A stretch of 64,000 bases of DNA. Source: Beaufortia kweichowensis (taxonomy: Eukaryota > Chordata > Actinopteri > Cypriniformes > Gastromyzontidae). The stretch lies in NCBI GenBank assembly GCA_019155185.1, contig CM032811.1, positions 4,307,806 through 4,371,805 on the forward strand, read 5' to 3'. The translations under genes and the position numbers were made by a program. The notes under the pieces are model-generated. The model was not told where the DNA came from. It searched no databases and saw nothing but the letters and a program-made list of their open reading frames with translations. Below are positions 31,001 through 44,146 of the stretch, in pieces; positions within the stretch are counted from its first letter, which is position 1; the number at the start of each line of letters is the position of its first letter.

Positions 31001-31669
31001 GCACATTAGAATAGATCAAGGCAAGTAAAAAGTTCAACAAAAGAATTAGCATCATCAAATGTAGTAAATTGTATGACATATAAAGAGAACCCGACCCTCA
31101 TAATCCATTACCTCTGCGATTCATCTGTGAAACCAAACGTCATTAAAAATCATTCTTTTCACATTGCAAAGACAAAAGAGTTGAACAAATGATCTCAACA
31201 ATCATTGAATCCAAATAACATACTGGATCTTAAGGTCCATTTCATCACAAATCTTTGGGATATGAGAACCATAAATATGGCAGTAACATGGCTGGGTCTC
31301 TCTAACATACTTACAGAAACGCTAGTATTTTCATTCTTTGAAGAACTATTTTTTCAAATATCAGCATGCTGGGATCAATACCATGCAGCGTGAATATTCA
31401 TACATGCATTTTCAGTAAGAAGACGATGTGTAAATAAATAAAAAATATGTTTCACTATATTTGGTTAAAAAAGCAGTAGATGATTTTCAAACCCACAATG
31501 AAATGTCTTTTTTCAGCCTATTAAGGTCATAAGCCAGCAGTGTCCTTTAATTTCCAGTAGAGTTATTTAGGAAATCATAATATATCCATTCTCACTGTTC
31601 TGAGTCTTACCATCCACATAAGTACTGTAAAGTTTGCCAAACTCTCTCTTTATTCCTCAGTGATTGTTT
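28011..31669. other. Gene-poor intergenic DNA, 3' side of rhou
   Basis: No protein gene was recognised. At about 29,880-30,200 the sequence 'acactaccagtcaaaagatt' 'ggaaac' resembles the terminus of a widespread fish transposon-derived repeat. The part next to 31,670 should include the rhou 3' UTR. An AATAAA on the minus strand at 31649-31654 lies only about 15 bases past the stop codon, so a more distal poly(A) site is likely. Confidence 0.45.
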
Positions 31670-34600
31670 TTACTGTATGCAGATGTACTTTTTCCACCAG
31701 GACTTTGAGAGCATTTTCATTTTATCAGCAGTACTATGGACCTTACGTTCTCTCCTTGACCTGCGGTCCGAGTGTCGTAGCCCTACGGAAATGGCTGCGT
31801 CAAACACTTCCTTGAGGTTTTTCTGAGTGAGAGAGGAGCACTCCACGTAAGCGACCGCGCCGACTTTGTCCGCCAGCGCACGGGCGTCCTCCTCCGGGAC
31901 AGGTTGTTCGCGGCGGCGTGCCAGTTCGATGAGGACCTTGACGTCTTGCCGCAGGTCGCACTGGGTGCCCACCAGCAGCACGGGGGTGAGTGGACACCGG
32001 CGGCGAATCTCTGGGACCCATTTTTCGCTGACGTTCTGGAAGGAGGCGGGGCTAACCACGCTGAAGCACAGCAGGAGGACGTCGGTTCGCGTGTAGCAGA
32101 AGTGTCGCAGCTTATCGAATTCGTCCTGAGGAGGAGAGCGAGCGAGAAGGTGAATGTGGAGGACAGGCAAAACAGTTGAATCAATCATTTTAAAGAAACA
32201 GTACACCAAATAAATGTGATCGAAACCCAAATGACTTTTATCCCTAATCACACAAAACAATACATTTCTACACTTTTGTGATGCTTCTGCATCCTTAAAG
32301 CTTGAAATTTCCAGTCCCCATTTACTTTATTTGTTATTTGTAAAAAATATTATGTATTTTATTGAAGCATGTCATGCAGAACCTTTATGTTGTTCAAAAC
32401 ATTCGTGAGCGTATGACAGATTTTCATTTTGGGGAGAAATAAAGCGATTACACAACCACATCGTTACTAACATTTAGATGGTTGCATAAGCGAAAGCCTT
32501 GTGAGTCCTCCTCAAAAATCATTTGCAGGATTCCAAATTGTAATTTCAAATAATAAAATCTTTTAACTAGCTCTGGGGTGTTTTATAATTCCCTGAAGCA
32601 ATTAAATTAAATTATAGGCTGGCGTTCGCAAAGAACATTGCATGTGGAACGTGCAGTGCGCGCTTTAATCTTTTAAACTCGGCCAAAGTTTTTAACTCTG
32701 GCACACCCCGTCCCGTTCGTGCTGTACAAATCAGATGAAAGCATAAATCATAACATTTGGTAAACAGGCCTCTAACAACGAATCTTTATGGATTAGAGTG
32801 CTGAACCCAATGCTTTTGTTGTATCTAGTTTTGAAATCACAATTACTAGCCTTCGAAACAGTGTTTACATACTGACTTATTGATAAACATCATTGTTGCC
32901 TGATTGACTTTATCGTTATCAAACAACGGTTTTCTTTTGTTACCGTGGACACCTGCAAAACATAATGGCATTATACTCGAGCCGTTTGATCCCACAAAGC
33001 GATAGACTTTTGTTTCCCTGTGAAACTGGTCTTTTATTGTTCCGCTTTTGGCACGATACATTTGTACTTTCTCTTTGAAAACTATATGAAAGACTGCGGT
33101 AGGCCTATATCCTATTTTAACTGGTTTTCCCTGCTCGTCGACGCATTGTTGTATTAAGGGATTTAATGGATGTACTAAGAAGGCAAAGTCATTATTTGTC
33201 AACCAATGTAATTCATGATACAAAACGTTTTGATAAAACAATACAACATTTTTACAATGAATATCTGAATCGATGCAATGAATAAAGTCTTTCAAATGCA
33301 AACATGCTGCACTACACATGGAAATTTCTCGTAGTGTTATGTGAAATCAAGTTGCACAACTAGAGCTATAAACAAACGGCATTAAAATGTTTGGCATAAA
33401 AAGCAACTCTTGGAGGCACAACCAGCGGTTGCATGGTACCTTGTCCAAGCCTGTGTAAGTTCCAGTAACTACAGCGCCAATAGCTTCAGGATTGTTCCCT
33501 CCACCTTTATGATTTCCTCACAGTAAGGTGTCAGCTCTGATCTAATCTAATTGCTAGGCTTTTGCTTCTGCCAATCACTTTCCAAATCCCGTTTTTGAGC
33601 GGTAACAGAAATGTCTTAATCCACTTAAATGAAAAGATCTAGCTGGCTAGAGAATTTGATTCCTCTGGGGACAAAATAGGAACAGGACTAAAAACATTAA
33701 CCTTCTTAAATGTTTGAGGCCTATTAAAAAAGTGTACGTGTCATCAGGTGTCTGTGCGTCTACAGGTGGTGATTTTTTTCCATATGTAAAGGTGTGTTTA
33801 GGATCGTACCTGTCCAGCAGTGTCACAAAGCTGCAGTCTCACTGGTTGACCGTCCACCTGTACGACCGCTAGAGAAAAAGAGAGAAAGTGATGAGTCATT
33901 TTATGGCAAACACACACCTGTTTCTATTTAGTCACACAACACTGTAAACAAAAACAAACCTTTCTGGCCTTTTAATATTGTCAGACTAATGTGCTTGAGT
34001 TGTAGTTCACACCAAAACAACATCAAGTATCATAAAGGTAAATAAATAGTCTTCTGAAATCAAGAACAATAAAGTGTGGATCACTGAGATGAGGACAAAA
34101 ATCTGATTCATAAATTAATCATTCGGACCCTAAAACATCAAACAGAGTGACTCAAATGAGTGACATGCTCACAAATCACAAAGCTATTCTATTGAGAATT
34201 CAGGGTGGCAGCATCTTAGAAATATTATTTTTTGAGAAAGTGCACAGACTGTTAAAATCCATGAGAAAGTGAATTTCTAGACGCTACACTAATGTGAATT
34301 GATGAAACACAATAACGCAGGGTTTCGGTGATGGTATGCCACTTCAAAGTGTTCTACCCTTCAAGCAACCATTGTGTAATTGCCTCCTAATCCCTGTCAT
34401 ATGATTCTTAATTCAGCCCCTTTCTCCCCAAAGTGCCACCTGTTGAATTGCGTAACTGCTCTGAAATCAGTGTACAGATGCCAGATCGGTTTCCAGGGGT
34501 TTTGAGTATGACATCACCACATGGATCCAGCATACAATATCTGGCTAAGAGATTTTGCAACAAGTGGACTCAGTGGATTTTAAAGGCCAGATTTATAGGT

Positions 34601-35329
34601 CAAGAGTAATTGCGCAAGGGCTTTAGAATAACACAAAGAGATGCTTGTGGGCAACTACTGGAGATTTGACCAGTGACTGCAGGACAGCTGACAAAAGCTA
34701 TTTACAACAAAAGTTGTGTAACGATCTGTTTGGGACAAAACGACCACTGATCAAAAGCAACATTAATTTAACTCATTTTACAGAATTAGTGTTATTATTA
34801 AAACATTACGTTTGTAAGGGGTTTCATAACTTTTTTAGTTTTGTTCATTTAAGACTAGGCAGTTATGTTTGTGTAGGAATCAGTTTTATTGTTAAAAAGA
34901 TTCGAGTCGTGCTACAATTCAATGCGTCTCAATCTCGTTACTATACGCACAGTAGGACCCCATAACAACTCCATACGCAATATTTACGTCATGTTATTCA
35001 ACATTAGGCTACCATCTATCTCTACACATAGAGTTGACTAAAAATTATTTAAAGCTGTTAAAATATTTTCAGTGTTGTTTAATATAGAGCGCGTTCTCTT
35101 GCACCCTGTAGCGCGTCTTTACGCACTCACCTGAGAAATCATCAAACGCTGTCGGCACATATTTCGTTGGATATCCGTTCGTCGTATAGCTGACAATCAG
35201 GCTGGTTTTCCCCACGGCCCCGTCCCCGAGAAACACGCATTTCAGCAGGCGGCCCTGGCCGTGCGCAAGGCTGGGTGTTCTGGGTTTGTGCGGCGGCACT
35301 GGAGGCGCCATCAGGGTACTGTAATCCAT
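31670..35329 (-). CDS. rhou: RhoU-like atypical Rho GTPase
   Basis: Three coding exons: 35329-35131, 33868-33810 and 32125-31670. Junctions are GT-AG and in frame; the product is 237 residues (human RHOU, 258). The start ATG at 35329 precedes a short Pro-rich tail (APPVPPHKP, residues 8-16), an SH3-ligand type sequence as in RhoU. The P-loop GDGAVGKT is at 35-42, switch I YVPTAFDDF about 57-65, DTAGQ 82-86, the guanine-specificity motif TQCD 140-143, and ECSSLTQKNLKEVFDAA follows. The end SKSWWKKY is RhoU-specific; RhoV differs there. RhoU and RhoV are fast-cycling Cdc42 relatives, palmitoylated rather than prenylated, acting on membranes in cytoskeletal and adhesion control. The last residues YICIQ keep one cysteine where human RHOU has two. 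Which fish paralog this is (a, b or another) cannot be settled here. Confidence 0.93.
32190..32455. repeat. Diverged Angel-like element in rhou intron 2
   Basis: Ends 'aaagaaacagtacaccaaat' and 'gacagattttcattttgggg' 'agaaataaag' are the two termini of the foldback family, with 'ccccatttactt' inside. It lies in the second rhou intron, only about 65 bp from the splice acceptor of exon 3. Confidence 0.55.
32846..33319 (-). other. 157-codon open frame inside rhou intron 2
   Basis: An ATG-initiated frame on the same strand as rhou, lying between its coding exons 2 and 3. It contains several Cys and His residues and no recognised domain, signal peptide or membrane segment. It is long for chance in AT-rich intron DNA, but nothing else supports a gene. 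It contains 'ttttgcag', an acceptor-like string. I do not assign a function. Confidence 0.25.
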
Positions 35330-35574
35330 TTGCGTTCAGACGCGCTGCTCGACCGGACCGCAGGTGGATGGCACACTCCTAAAGGAGTGACCCGAGAAAA
35401 AAACATGAATGAGAATACTTTATAAACCTGGGAATGGTATATGAGCACTGCTTAAATGCGCCTAATCCGGTACGGAGCACGTAAATCCTGGATGACCAGC
35501 ACAGAAGACAAGTTTTTTTTACACGACCTGCACGTATCAGTTTCAAAGACTGCTGAAGGTGCGGAGAAAGGCAG

Positions 35575-35582
35575 CTTTTATA
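35575..35582 (-). promoter_or_regulatory. TATA box of rhou
   Basis: The reverse strand reads TATAAAAG in the context ggcTATAAAAGctg, about 245 bp upstream of the start codon. Transcription would start near 35,545-35,550, giving a 5' UTR of about 220 nt. A GGGGAGGAGC element lies just upstream on the reverse strand. No expression data support it. Confidence 0.65.
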
Positions 35583-38500
35583 GCCTGTCCTCATTTGACT
35601 AGCTCCTCCCCTTTTCAAGACTTTGAAATCACGCGCGGATCATATTCTTCACTGTTCCACTGTGAAAACAGAAGGTTTCTGATAGTAAAAACATCAGTCT
35701 TGTTAATGGTTGCTTATATATTTATTGATCTATTATTTGTGCGTCATTGGAGCAGCTTATCTTAAACAATAGTATTTAAAATAATACATTTGAGATGTGT
35801 TACTAGTGGGACTGGGATTGTTATAGATTTTTTGTTATAGACGTTGCTAACAAAATAAAAAGGTTCAGTAAAATTTTCAACATTTTTATGAATTTGTTAG
35901 GAAATGTAATAACGTATTTAAGGTACATATTTAACATAATAAAAAAACAAATTATGAAAATATAATAGGCAAATACTGTTAAAGCTATAGTATATTACTC
36001 TTAATAAATAATAACATTTTCTCTGAAGACAATTGTTATGCTTAAATTGCCTTTCATCTGCTATTGTTTTACTAAACTAGAGCTTTTCTGCCACCTGCTG
36101 GTCAAAGTCTGAATTAGGCTACAATGATCAAAATATGTTGACATTAGACACGATAGCAATTATATATTCCTAAAAAGAGTTATTGTAAAACAAATTAATA
36201 CCGATTACACGATAACATATTAAATTATTATTATTTTCTAATTTTGTACATAAAGCAAGGCTTTAGATTTCTTTTTAAATAGAGAATATAAAAGAGTAAA
36301 ATATACTTCAAGGCCAGTAAGTCATAGTGGGACTTAGAAATGCATTATTTGTTTAGCCTTCACTTCATATCTATAATTAGTCTCATCTTCTTTAAGTATA
36401 GCTACAGTATGGTGATAAAGCTGTGAAGGGTTTATGGTCAGGTGATAACTGTTGGGAAAATTGCACCCTCTAAAAGTGACCCTCTCACCTGAACAATAAA
36501 AAACAGGTAAAAGATGACAAACTGATGCATGGAGAAAAAGCTATCTTATTATATCTGTACATAAATCGAGTGTGTTTACATTCTCCTAAAACTAAACATA
36601 TAAAAGGCGTTTTTGGTACAGATTTTGTGTATTTGTTTTTACCTGTGTTTGGAAATCACATCCTTATGTATGATTTGATAACAGATTTGATAATGCGTGC
36701 AGGTGTGTAATCAGAGCAGGTACAGTAGTCCAGCATAACATGGTTGACTGATATATGAAAGGCTTTACTCCTGTTTAAAGTGCCGCAGGGATGTTTAATC
36801 TTGGTTCTGAACCCAAAATATCTATTTTTCAGAAAGTGTTTTTTATATCTCAGAAGGTACAACTAAATTCGCAATGTTTTAATTCTCAAAGTGTTGACTT
36901 TGATACTCTTAAAACAAATAGATCTTATGAGAAAACTCATTAAAATGATGAGATGTAGAAATGACAATTATTCAGGCAGATGTTAATATAAAGCTAGTAA
37001 ATACCTATAAAATGACTGTCAGCATAAATGAGATCATCAAAACAGTTTAGTCTAGCATAGACATAATTATTGGATGGTTTCGTTTTGTTTTATATTAAAG
37101 ACATTTCATTCTAATAGAAAAGACAAATAAATTGTGTAAAAGGCAGATTTTATACCAGCCTAAAACTACTGTTCTGACCACAAACCCTAACCACTAAGCG
37201 GTCTGCATTAAAAAAAGGAATTAAATCCACACCCACCCAGACGTGTGACTCCAACCTTTTAAGACTTCCTGATGTTATTTCAAATGAAGGGCATTTATGC
37301 GGACCGTCTGTTGCCCCTCATGTAAAATGCCCTATTGCTTGATTGCGATAGAAACAATGCAGTATTATTGCATTTACGCCCTATTCTTCAAAGGTCGTCT
37401 CTCAAATCACTGAATCTAATGAGACATTTACACTTAAGTATTTGTGACAAAGTCAGTAAAAACCCTGTTTTCTACATTAAACCATCATTAAACCAAACGT
37501 AAGGCCATGTGAAAGGCTGAAATTAATGTTTAGGAAGAACATTTTTTACTGTATTTTGTGTGTAAAAACCTAGTTATGACTACTTTTATGCTTCTAATCT
37601 ATTTGATTATGATTATTTTACAGATACTTTTATCCCAAACTGGTTACAGTGGTTTCAAGATCTAACAGTTTGTGTTTACTGGAAATCTGAACCAATGACC
37701 TTGACGTTGTCCTTACTAAAACAGATAATAACTAATACCAGCTATTTTAGATTTACTTTAGTAAAGAAGTAAATGGTTAACTATGCAAAAGTTGACATGA
37801 CAGGCTAGTTTTGAGAACTGTTTGCATGTTGCTATGGGGTTTCTGGGTTGTTGCTAAGGTATTGCTAGGGTGTTCTGGTTTGTTGCTGGCCCAAGTCAAA
37901 CCAGCACACTCCCGAGTCTCAGCACTGTAGGTCAGTGTTTTAACAGGATTAATTATATAGGGGTGTGGGTTCTAAATATTTCCAATAATAACAGTGATGT
38001 CTGCTTTATCAGCAACAAATGTGTTTAAAATACTAATACCACCTTTTTGTTTTGGGTTATTATCCTTCGAAAAGAATCCAAGAGCAATTGAATATTTTAA
38101 TTTTTTCTTAAAATTAAGTTAATTCGACCTCAAGCTGTTTTTGAAAAAAAAAAGCATAAATGCATTTCAAAATAAGTTGCCATAAGCCAGAAATTGTTTC
38201 ATAATGGCGAGTCACCAGACATGCTAGAAGTATCTGATTTGATATGACTGGGATTTGAACTCTTGTCGTTGTTGCAGTAACCGTGGGGCATTCAAATAAC
38301 ACCAAGAAAAGCAAACATTGGAAAAAAAAATCATTTTAATAGCTCTTAGGTACTGTAACAGGCTTAGGCTGCCCACGCATACATACACACACAAACACAT
38401 TAAGATTTCTTTTTAGACTGTCAGAAGTGAAAAACTGATCCTGCGATGATATGTTTTTGGCAGGCAATCTGGATTGAAAAAGCTCAGAATTTTCATTGTT

Positions 38501-38801
38501 GTTACTTCACTGAAGTCATCTTGTTCATAGTACTGACGGCTCAAGTATCTTAGCAGTCTGTGTTTTAGACCAGGCGAGTGATCTTCATTCACCCATACTG
38601 CCATTAAACTGTGAAAATGAATACAGCTTGTCTTAAACTTCTCACTTTCATCCAAGATTGTTCTTTGCATGGTCCTCCCTTATATCCACGTGTCTCATAA
38701 GCCCCGCCCCCACTGCTGTCGAGGCGGGACTCTGAGCCAAACTGCTTATTAAGACATTTTTGATTGACAGCGTGTGGCTCCTCCCTTCTTTGTACGATGT
38801 C
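35583..38801. other. Intergenic DNA between rhou and rtn2
   Basis: AT-rich and without a supportable gene. It includes a repeat related to 15,283-15,375 at about 37,820-37,905. The rtn2 3' UTR should occupy the right end; a variant poly(A) signal ATTAAA (minus strand) is at 38335-38340, about 460 bases past the rtn2 stop. Confidence 0.45.
37820..37905. repeat. Dispersed 'gttgctaaggt' repeat, second copy
   Basis: Shares 'gttgctaaggt', 'ttgctagg' and 'caagtcaaaccagcac' in order with 15,283-15,375. Confidence 0.55.
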
Positions 38802-41800
38802 TCAATGGGCTTTGGGTTTGGCTCCGCCAGGGGTGGGGTCAGAGGGTGGGCCGCCACCCTGAGCCAGGCGACGTAGGCTGAAAATCAGACAAAAAATATC
38901 ATATAATTAACAGGTAAATGTTTAGATGAGTATTATGACCATGATGAAGTTTCTGTCAGTATATTATCTATGGTGCACTGCTTGCAGTAGGTGGCGCTTT
39001 ACTCACAAGTCCTTTATGTTGTCCATATGGGCTTGTACTGCTGCAAAGCAGCTGTCTACCTTCTCCTGTAAAAGAAGGGAGAGAGTGGATATTTCTCTGA
39101 TGGAAATATGCTAGAAGATATATAGAAACACATTGTATTGTGGCTGACAAACATTACCTGGTGCCGTGTGTAGAACAGAGGTACAGAGAAGACAGCAATC
39201 ACTCCTACACATCACATGATAAAAACAACAACAAACCAGTAAGGGAAGAATTTAGCATTATATTGGTGCAATATCAGGCAAAAACTGTGTGTCTACTTCC
39301 AAATACATTTTACAATAACATTTATATTTTTGCATTTGGCATTTAAAAGCTTTACACATACATGTATGTGTGTGGTCCCTGGGTATCAAAACCATAATTG
39401 TTGTACTTCTAACACAATACAGGGATAATTAGCAGGATAATATATGTATAGTTTGTATTATGTTGTTGTATTGTATTATATTTATATATTATATGCCTAT
39501 AATTATTTATTATACAAAAATTTCTGTTGCAGTGGTGCAGAGATGAAGTTATAAAATACCATCTAACATGATAAAAACTGCATAAAATTGTGTTTATTCA
39601 TTTGCTTTTTGATCTGTAAAGTTAAAACATGGACATGGTAATCTTACCTATTATGAGCAGGGTGAGGCCATTACAGAGGGCTCCCAGGAACGTCACCAGG
39701 TACATCAATAACAAGAACTGAGAAAAACAATTAACAAATTTAATTACTCACTTCCCACAATGTTTGTGTATATAGAAAAAGCACATCTAATAACACAGTG
39801 TTTTTTCCATAACTGTCATATGTGCAGTGAGAATGTAAGTTTTAGACTATTATCAATGTAATTCAATAAACGTGTTTCATGAGAAATTGTACTGGGAATC
39901 ACCCCAATAACACAAAATTATAAATGTATGTTTTTTATCTACAAATAGATATTTTAATTATGGAAAACAAGGAAAATATTTTATAAAAATGTGCTGTCGC
40001 CTTATGTTCCTATACAGCATTTAACATGTATTTCATGCACTTGTACTTTAAAATATTAATTGATTTTTCACACACGCAAATTGTATGAGAAAGCACTTCA
40101 CACTTCAATCAGAAAACCTACAGCAGTCATCTGGATTATGGATAAATGTGCTTTTGGGAGCTTTAGCATATGTTTATTAAAAAAATTGTGTTCAACTGAA
40201 GAAAGGAAATCATATACATCTGGAATGACATGAGGGTAATTGACAAGAATTTTTTTATATTTAGGTAAACTATTTCTTTAAGAGAGCTCTGCTGACCCCT
40301 GGTGGAGGTTGTGACGCTTAACACCTAAATTAAGAAAAATAAGTATTGCTTTCTGTCTTTGGAAAAAAAGTTTCCTCTTATATCTCTCAGTTTGGAGTTG
40401 TGAAGAAACCGGAAACCCTAGGACAAGACTCTCTTGTATCCCTGTCTCATACTAAGCACATGTGTCTTATGTCACATACCACACAGGTCATAGTGTGAAT
40501 CTCTAAGCGTTGGCCACTAATAAGAGACTAAAACTCACTGTGAATTTATCAACTTTTTCAAGATATTTACCAAGAGAACAAAATTATAAAACTATAAAAC
40601 CTGAATTATTCTATATTTAAAGCTATTCAAAGATAAAGAAATGTGCTGTAATCCTATTAGCAAGAATAATCCCAGCATTCAGATTTGACAGAATACTAAC
40701 ATTTTGTATAATAATTAAATATTATAATACAATGGTCACCTTTATCCTTAATATCTTTGAGCTGTGTCATTTGCATATGTTATAGCTCTTTATTCTTCTT
40801 ACTAAATATCTAAAACAAATTTGATACCCACACAACATGAAACTTAACATAAGGTATAAAAAAACATTTATACTGCATAAAACATGCATAAAACAAGCCT
40901 AAATCTAATCTAAATGTGTGATAAAAGTAGTAAGATTATTCTAGATCTGTACTGTACCAGTAGGCCCAAGTGACACTGTATGTCTAGTCTTACATAAACC
41001 CATACTTATAAACACACCCCACATATCTTGTGGAGAGTTATTAGTGTAATTAGTGTGACAGCTGGAAGCCATGATGCTCGGCTTTATTTTAGGTACACAG
41101 CTGAGACACAGTACGATGTCCGTAGGAAAAAAACTAAAGACAAAAGGAACAATCTAGCACTGGATATAATAAACGAAGAATAATAAATAGAGAAGAAATG
41201 AAAAGAAACTGTCATGACAGGCAATACAGAGAATGAAAATCGAAACATAAATGTGAAATTTTGTTGTAAAGTCATTCTAAACTAATATAACTTACACATT
41301 TTCTTTTTCAGGCGAATTTGTTTAATGTTTAATATTTTAGAGCCATCTATTTGCATGCCTCACCTTGAGTGAGTTGAACAGGTTACCCACAAAGATAAGG
41401 TTTCTCATTGTGTCCACAGCATGGCACACCAACACAATGATCTTTTGTGTGTAGTGCTGAGCCTCTTCACCGCTTACACTGATGTCCAAATCTAGATATG
41501 ACCTGCAGCAAGCATCAAGAAGGCACATTATTATTGCAGAGACGATAGGAGCATTTTTTTAAAAGTACAGTTATGATATTGCACCTTTAGACTTTTGATG
41601 TCAACTATGTCTTTAAAATCAACTATATATTTGTTAAATTTGGTGACAATGTAGAATTTCTTAAAAAGACTTCAACCCTGTTACCATTTCCTTACAATTC
41701 AAATAATGCAATATTATATAAATCAAAATATGATATCATACATATTAAATACAATTATTATTATTATACAATTACATTTGCATCATTTTAGTTTTAGTCA

Positions 41801-44146
41801 TTTGCATCTCATTTTCATCCCATATTTTATAAAGTTACATTTCAACTCCGTTACCAAGTCTAATAAAAGTCGAAATTGTAGAAACATTAGCATAAAATTT
41901 GCTTTCTAAGTGAAACGTTGTGTCACTGGGTTGATGTTCTATTACCATCAGCCCTGTTACTTCTAAAGTAACAGGGCATAGTTAAATCCCAGTATATCCT
42001 GTATTAATATATTATAGATGTTCAGATGTATTAATATATGATATATATTTAGATAACTGTGCAATTACTTAACATTTAAAGACTTTCTGCATCTGATAAT
42101 GTGCAATGTATCCCACAGATCTCACATGCATTTACCACTCATTAGAGACCTCACGACTCATTTAACAACTAACAAACAGCCGACACTTACTGGAAGGGGT
42201 TAACTCCGTCTCCCAACTGAAGCACATGCAGCAGTTTGTAATAGATTCTCACTGAAATGGTGATACACATGATGACCAGGGAGAGAGTGGATACCACAGT
42301 GACGATGCTCAGCTGAAAGAGAGACAACAGCCCCACCACCAGCCCTGTGAACAGCATGCCTGTGCGCTCCATATCCTTCCAGTAGATCAGGTCCATTACT
42401 GAAGGGAGAAGAAAAGAAGAACAATAGTATGTACATACTAAATAGTAGAGTATTTGGGTTTGGAATAACATGAATTGTCTGCACACTGTTTTCGAGAATA
42501 AAGTGTTAGGAAATAAATCAATACAGTGCTGCCTTGAAAGTATTAATCGCGATTAATCGCACCCAGAATAAAAGTTTGTGTTTACATAATATATGTCCGT
42601 GTATTTATAAACACATACATATACATGCATATATGTGTGTGTGTTTTTGTGTTTATAAATACAAAATGTAAACGCAGTACAGACATACAGTACACAGACA
42701 TACATTTTGTAAACACAACTTTTATTCCGGAAGCGATTAATCGCGATTAATCGTTTGATGCAATGTAGATCAACATGAATCGCTCTAGTTTTATAGTGCA
42801 GTATAATACATCACTTAAGGCCCAGGCTACACAAGTGGGCAGGCGAGTCTGTTACTGATGACAAGAAGAAAAACTGCAAGGAGTCTTTTGGGCTGACCTG
42901 TGCTATTATTAGACAGCGTAGGAAGAAAAAGAAACGAAGAATTTAAAGTGGTCTCTTAAACCACCTGCTAATAGCACTCAACCTGCATCTCATCGACTGT
43001 CAATAGTGACATGCTTCAAGGCGTCTTACTCTCAGTAATGAGACAGTATTTTCAATCACAAATTCTTCATCTTTTGTGTGTTTTAAAGTCAGTTTAATAC
43101 TCTACTAAAGTATTTTAGTGGTTATTACTCTAAAAAGATATAAGCTGGACAATAGCTTATGGGTAATACTCGAGCTAATCCATTCAGAATTACCTCAGTA
43201 ATAATGTCATTCATGTTTGAATAGCTGGTGGATGGACTATATATAACCTGTACGTAATGTGTAAGAGAACTCTGGCTTTGGACACACCTATGTATTGTCA
43301 TGCCAGGTGGCCTAACAGACTTATTTCATATTATCTTTAGCAACCATCTATGTAAATTAAGTGTAGGACAATATATATAAGTGTCCCATTAATGTTCATA
43401 CTTTCAAATGGTTTAATATTATATGTATTATGTTTCATCATACTGTATGTTTTCTATGAGAAATGTACATGTCATACAGAGCAAAGAGTTCAATATCCCA
43501 TATTGACAACATCACTGGCAAACAAAGAACCACATTAATTATTCACACTCCATTACATGCTGGGAAGAGGACGAACCACAAAACCATTTTGTACAGCGTA
43601 CAGGCCTGCTTAAAACATGCACGGCTGTTCAAAGCACTGTCTAATGCTAAACCACAGATCCAAACAAAGCGAGATTATCTGTCACTTGGTTTGGCTTTGA
43701 AATTGTGCATGTAAAACGTGACATGGTATACTTTAATACTGTTTTTAATGCATTTTGGCAATGCTAAGAGATGTGATTATTAGACATTATAGAAAATATT
43801 TAACTACAGAACGACACAACTGACCAATCAGAATCAAGTATTCCAGAGAGCCATGAAATGTCATTAAACGTTTAATAAATAACCACATGTATCTATAAAC
43901 AGTCACTTAATTAACTGGAAGGTTTTAATAAATACCACAATTACAAGTTTTCATTCATTCTCCGTTTCCTACACAAACACACAACAGCAGCCTAATTTTA
44001 GTCTAGTATCCACAGCAGTTTTTTACACTCCCAAAAATAAACTCCAGACCAAGAAAAAACAAGTTAACCATCTCGTCAACTTCATTACTACAATAAAGAC
44101 CCCAAGTTTTTTGTTTATTTTTATGCCCCTCACCTTTAGTGCTCAT
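38802..44146 (-). CDS. rtn2: Reticulon-2, short isoform from an internal promoter
   Basis: An alternative first coding exon at 44146-44134 encodes MSTK plus one base and ends at a GTGAGG donor. It joins the same acceptor (42398) as long-form exon 4, in the same phase, giving MSTKVMDLIYWKD. The product is 203 residues, essentially the reticulon domain alone, matching the mammalian RTN2-C form (about 205 residues, MGSKVADLLYWKD), which is muscle-enriched. No in-frame ATG was seen upstream in this exon. The splice logic is sequence-based; transcript evidence was not available. Confidence 0.85.

Noticed and set aside
31783..32179. Other-frame open frames over rhou exon 3, including plus-strand ones
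   Set aside because: Shadow frames of a GC-rich coding exon; the Rho frame is unambiguous.
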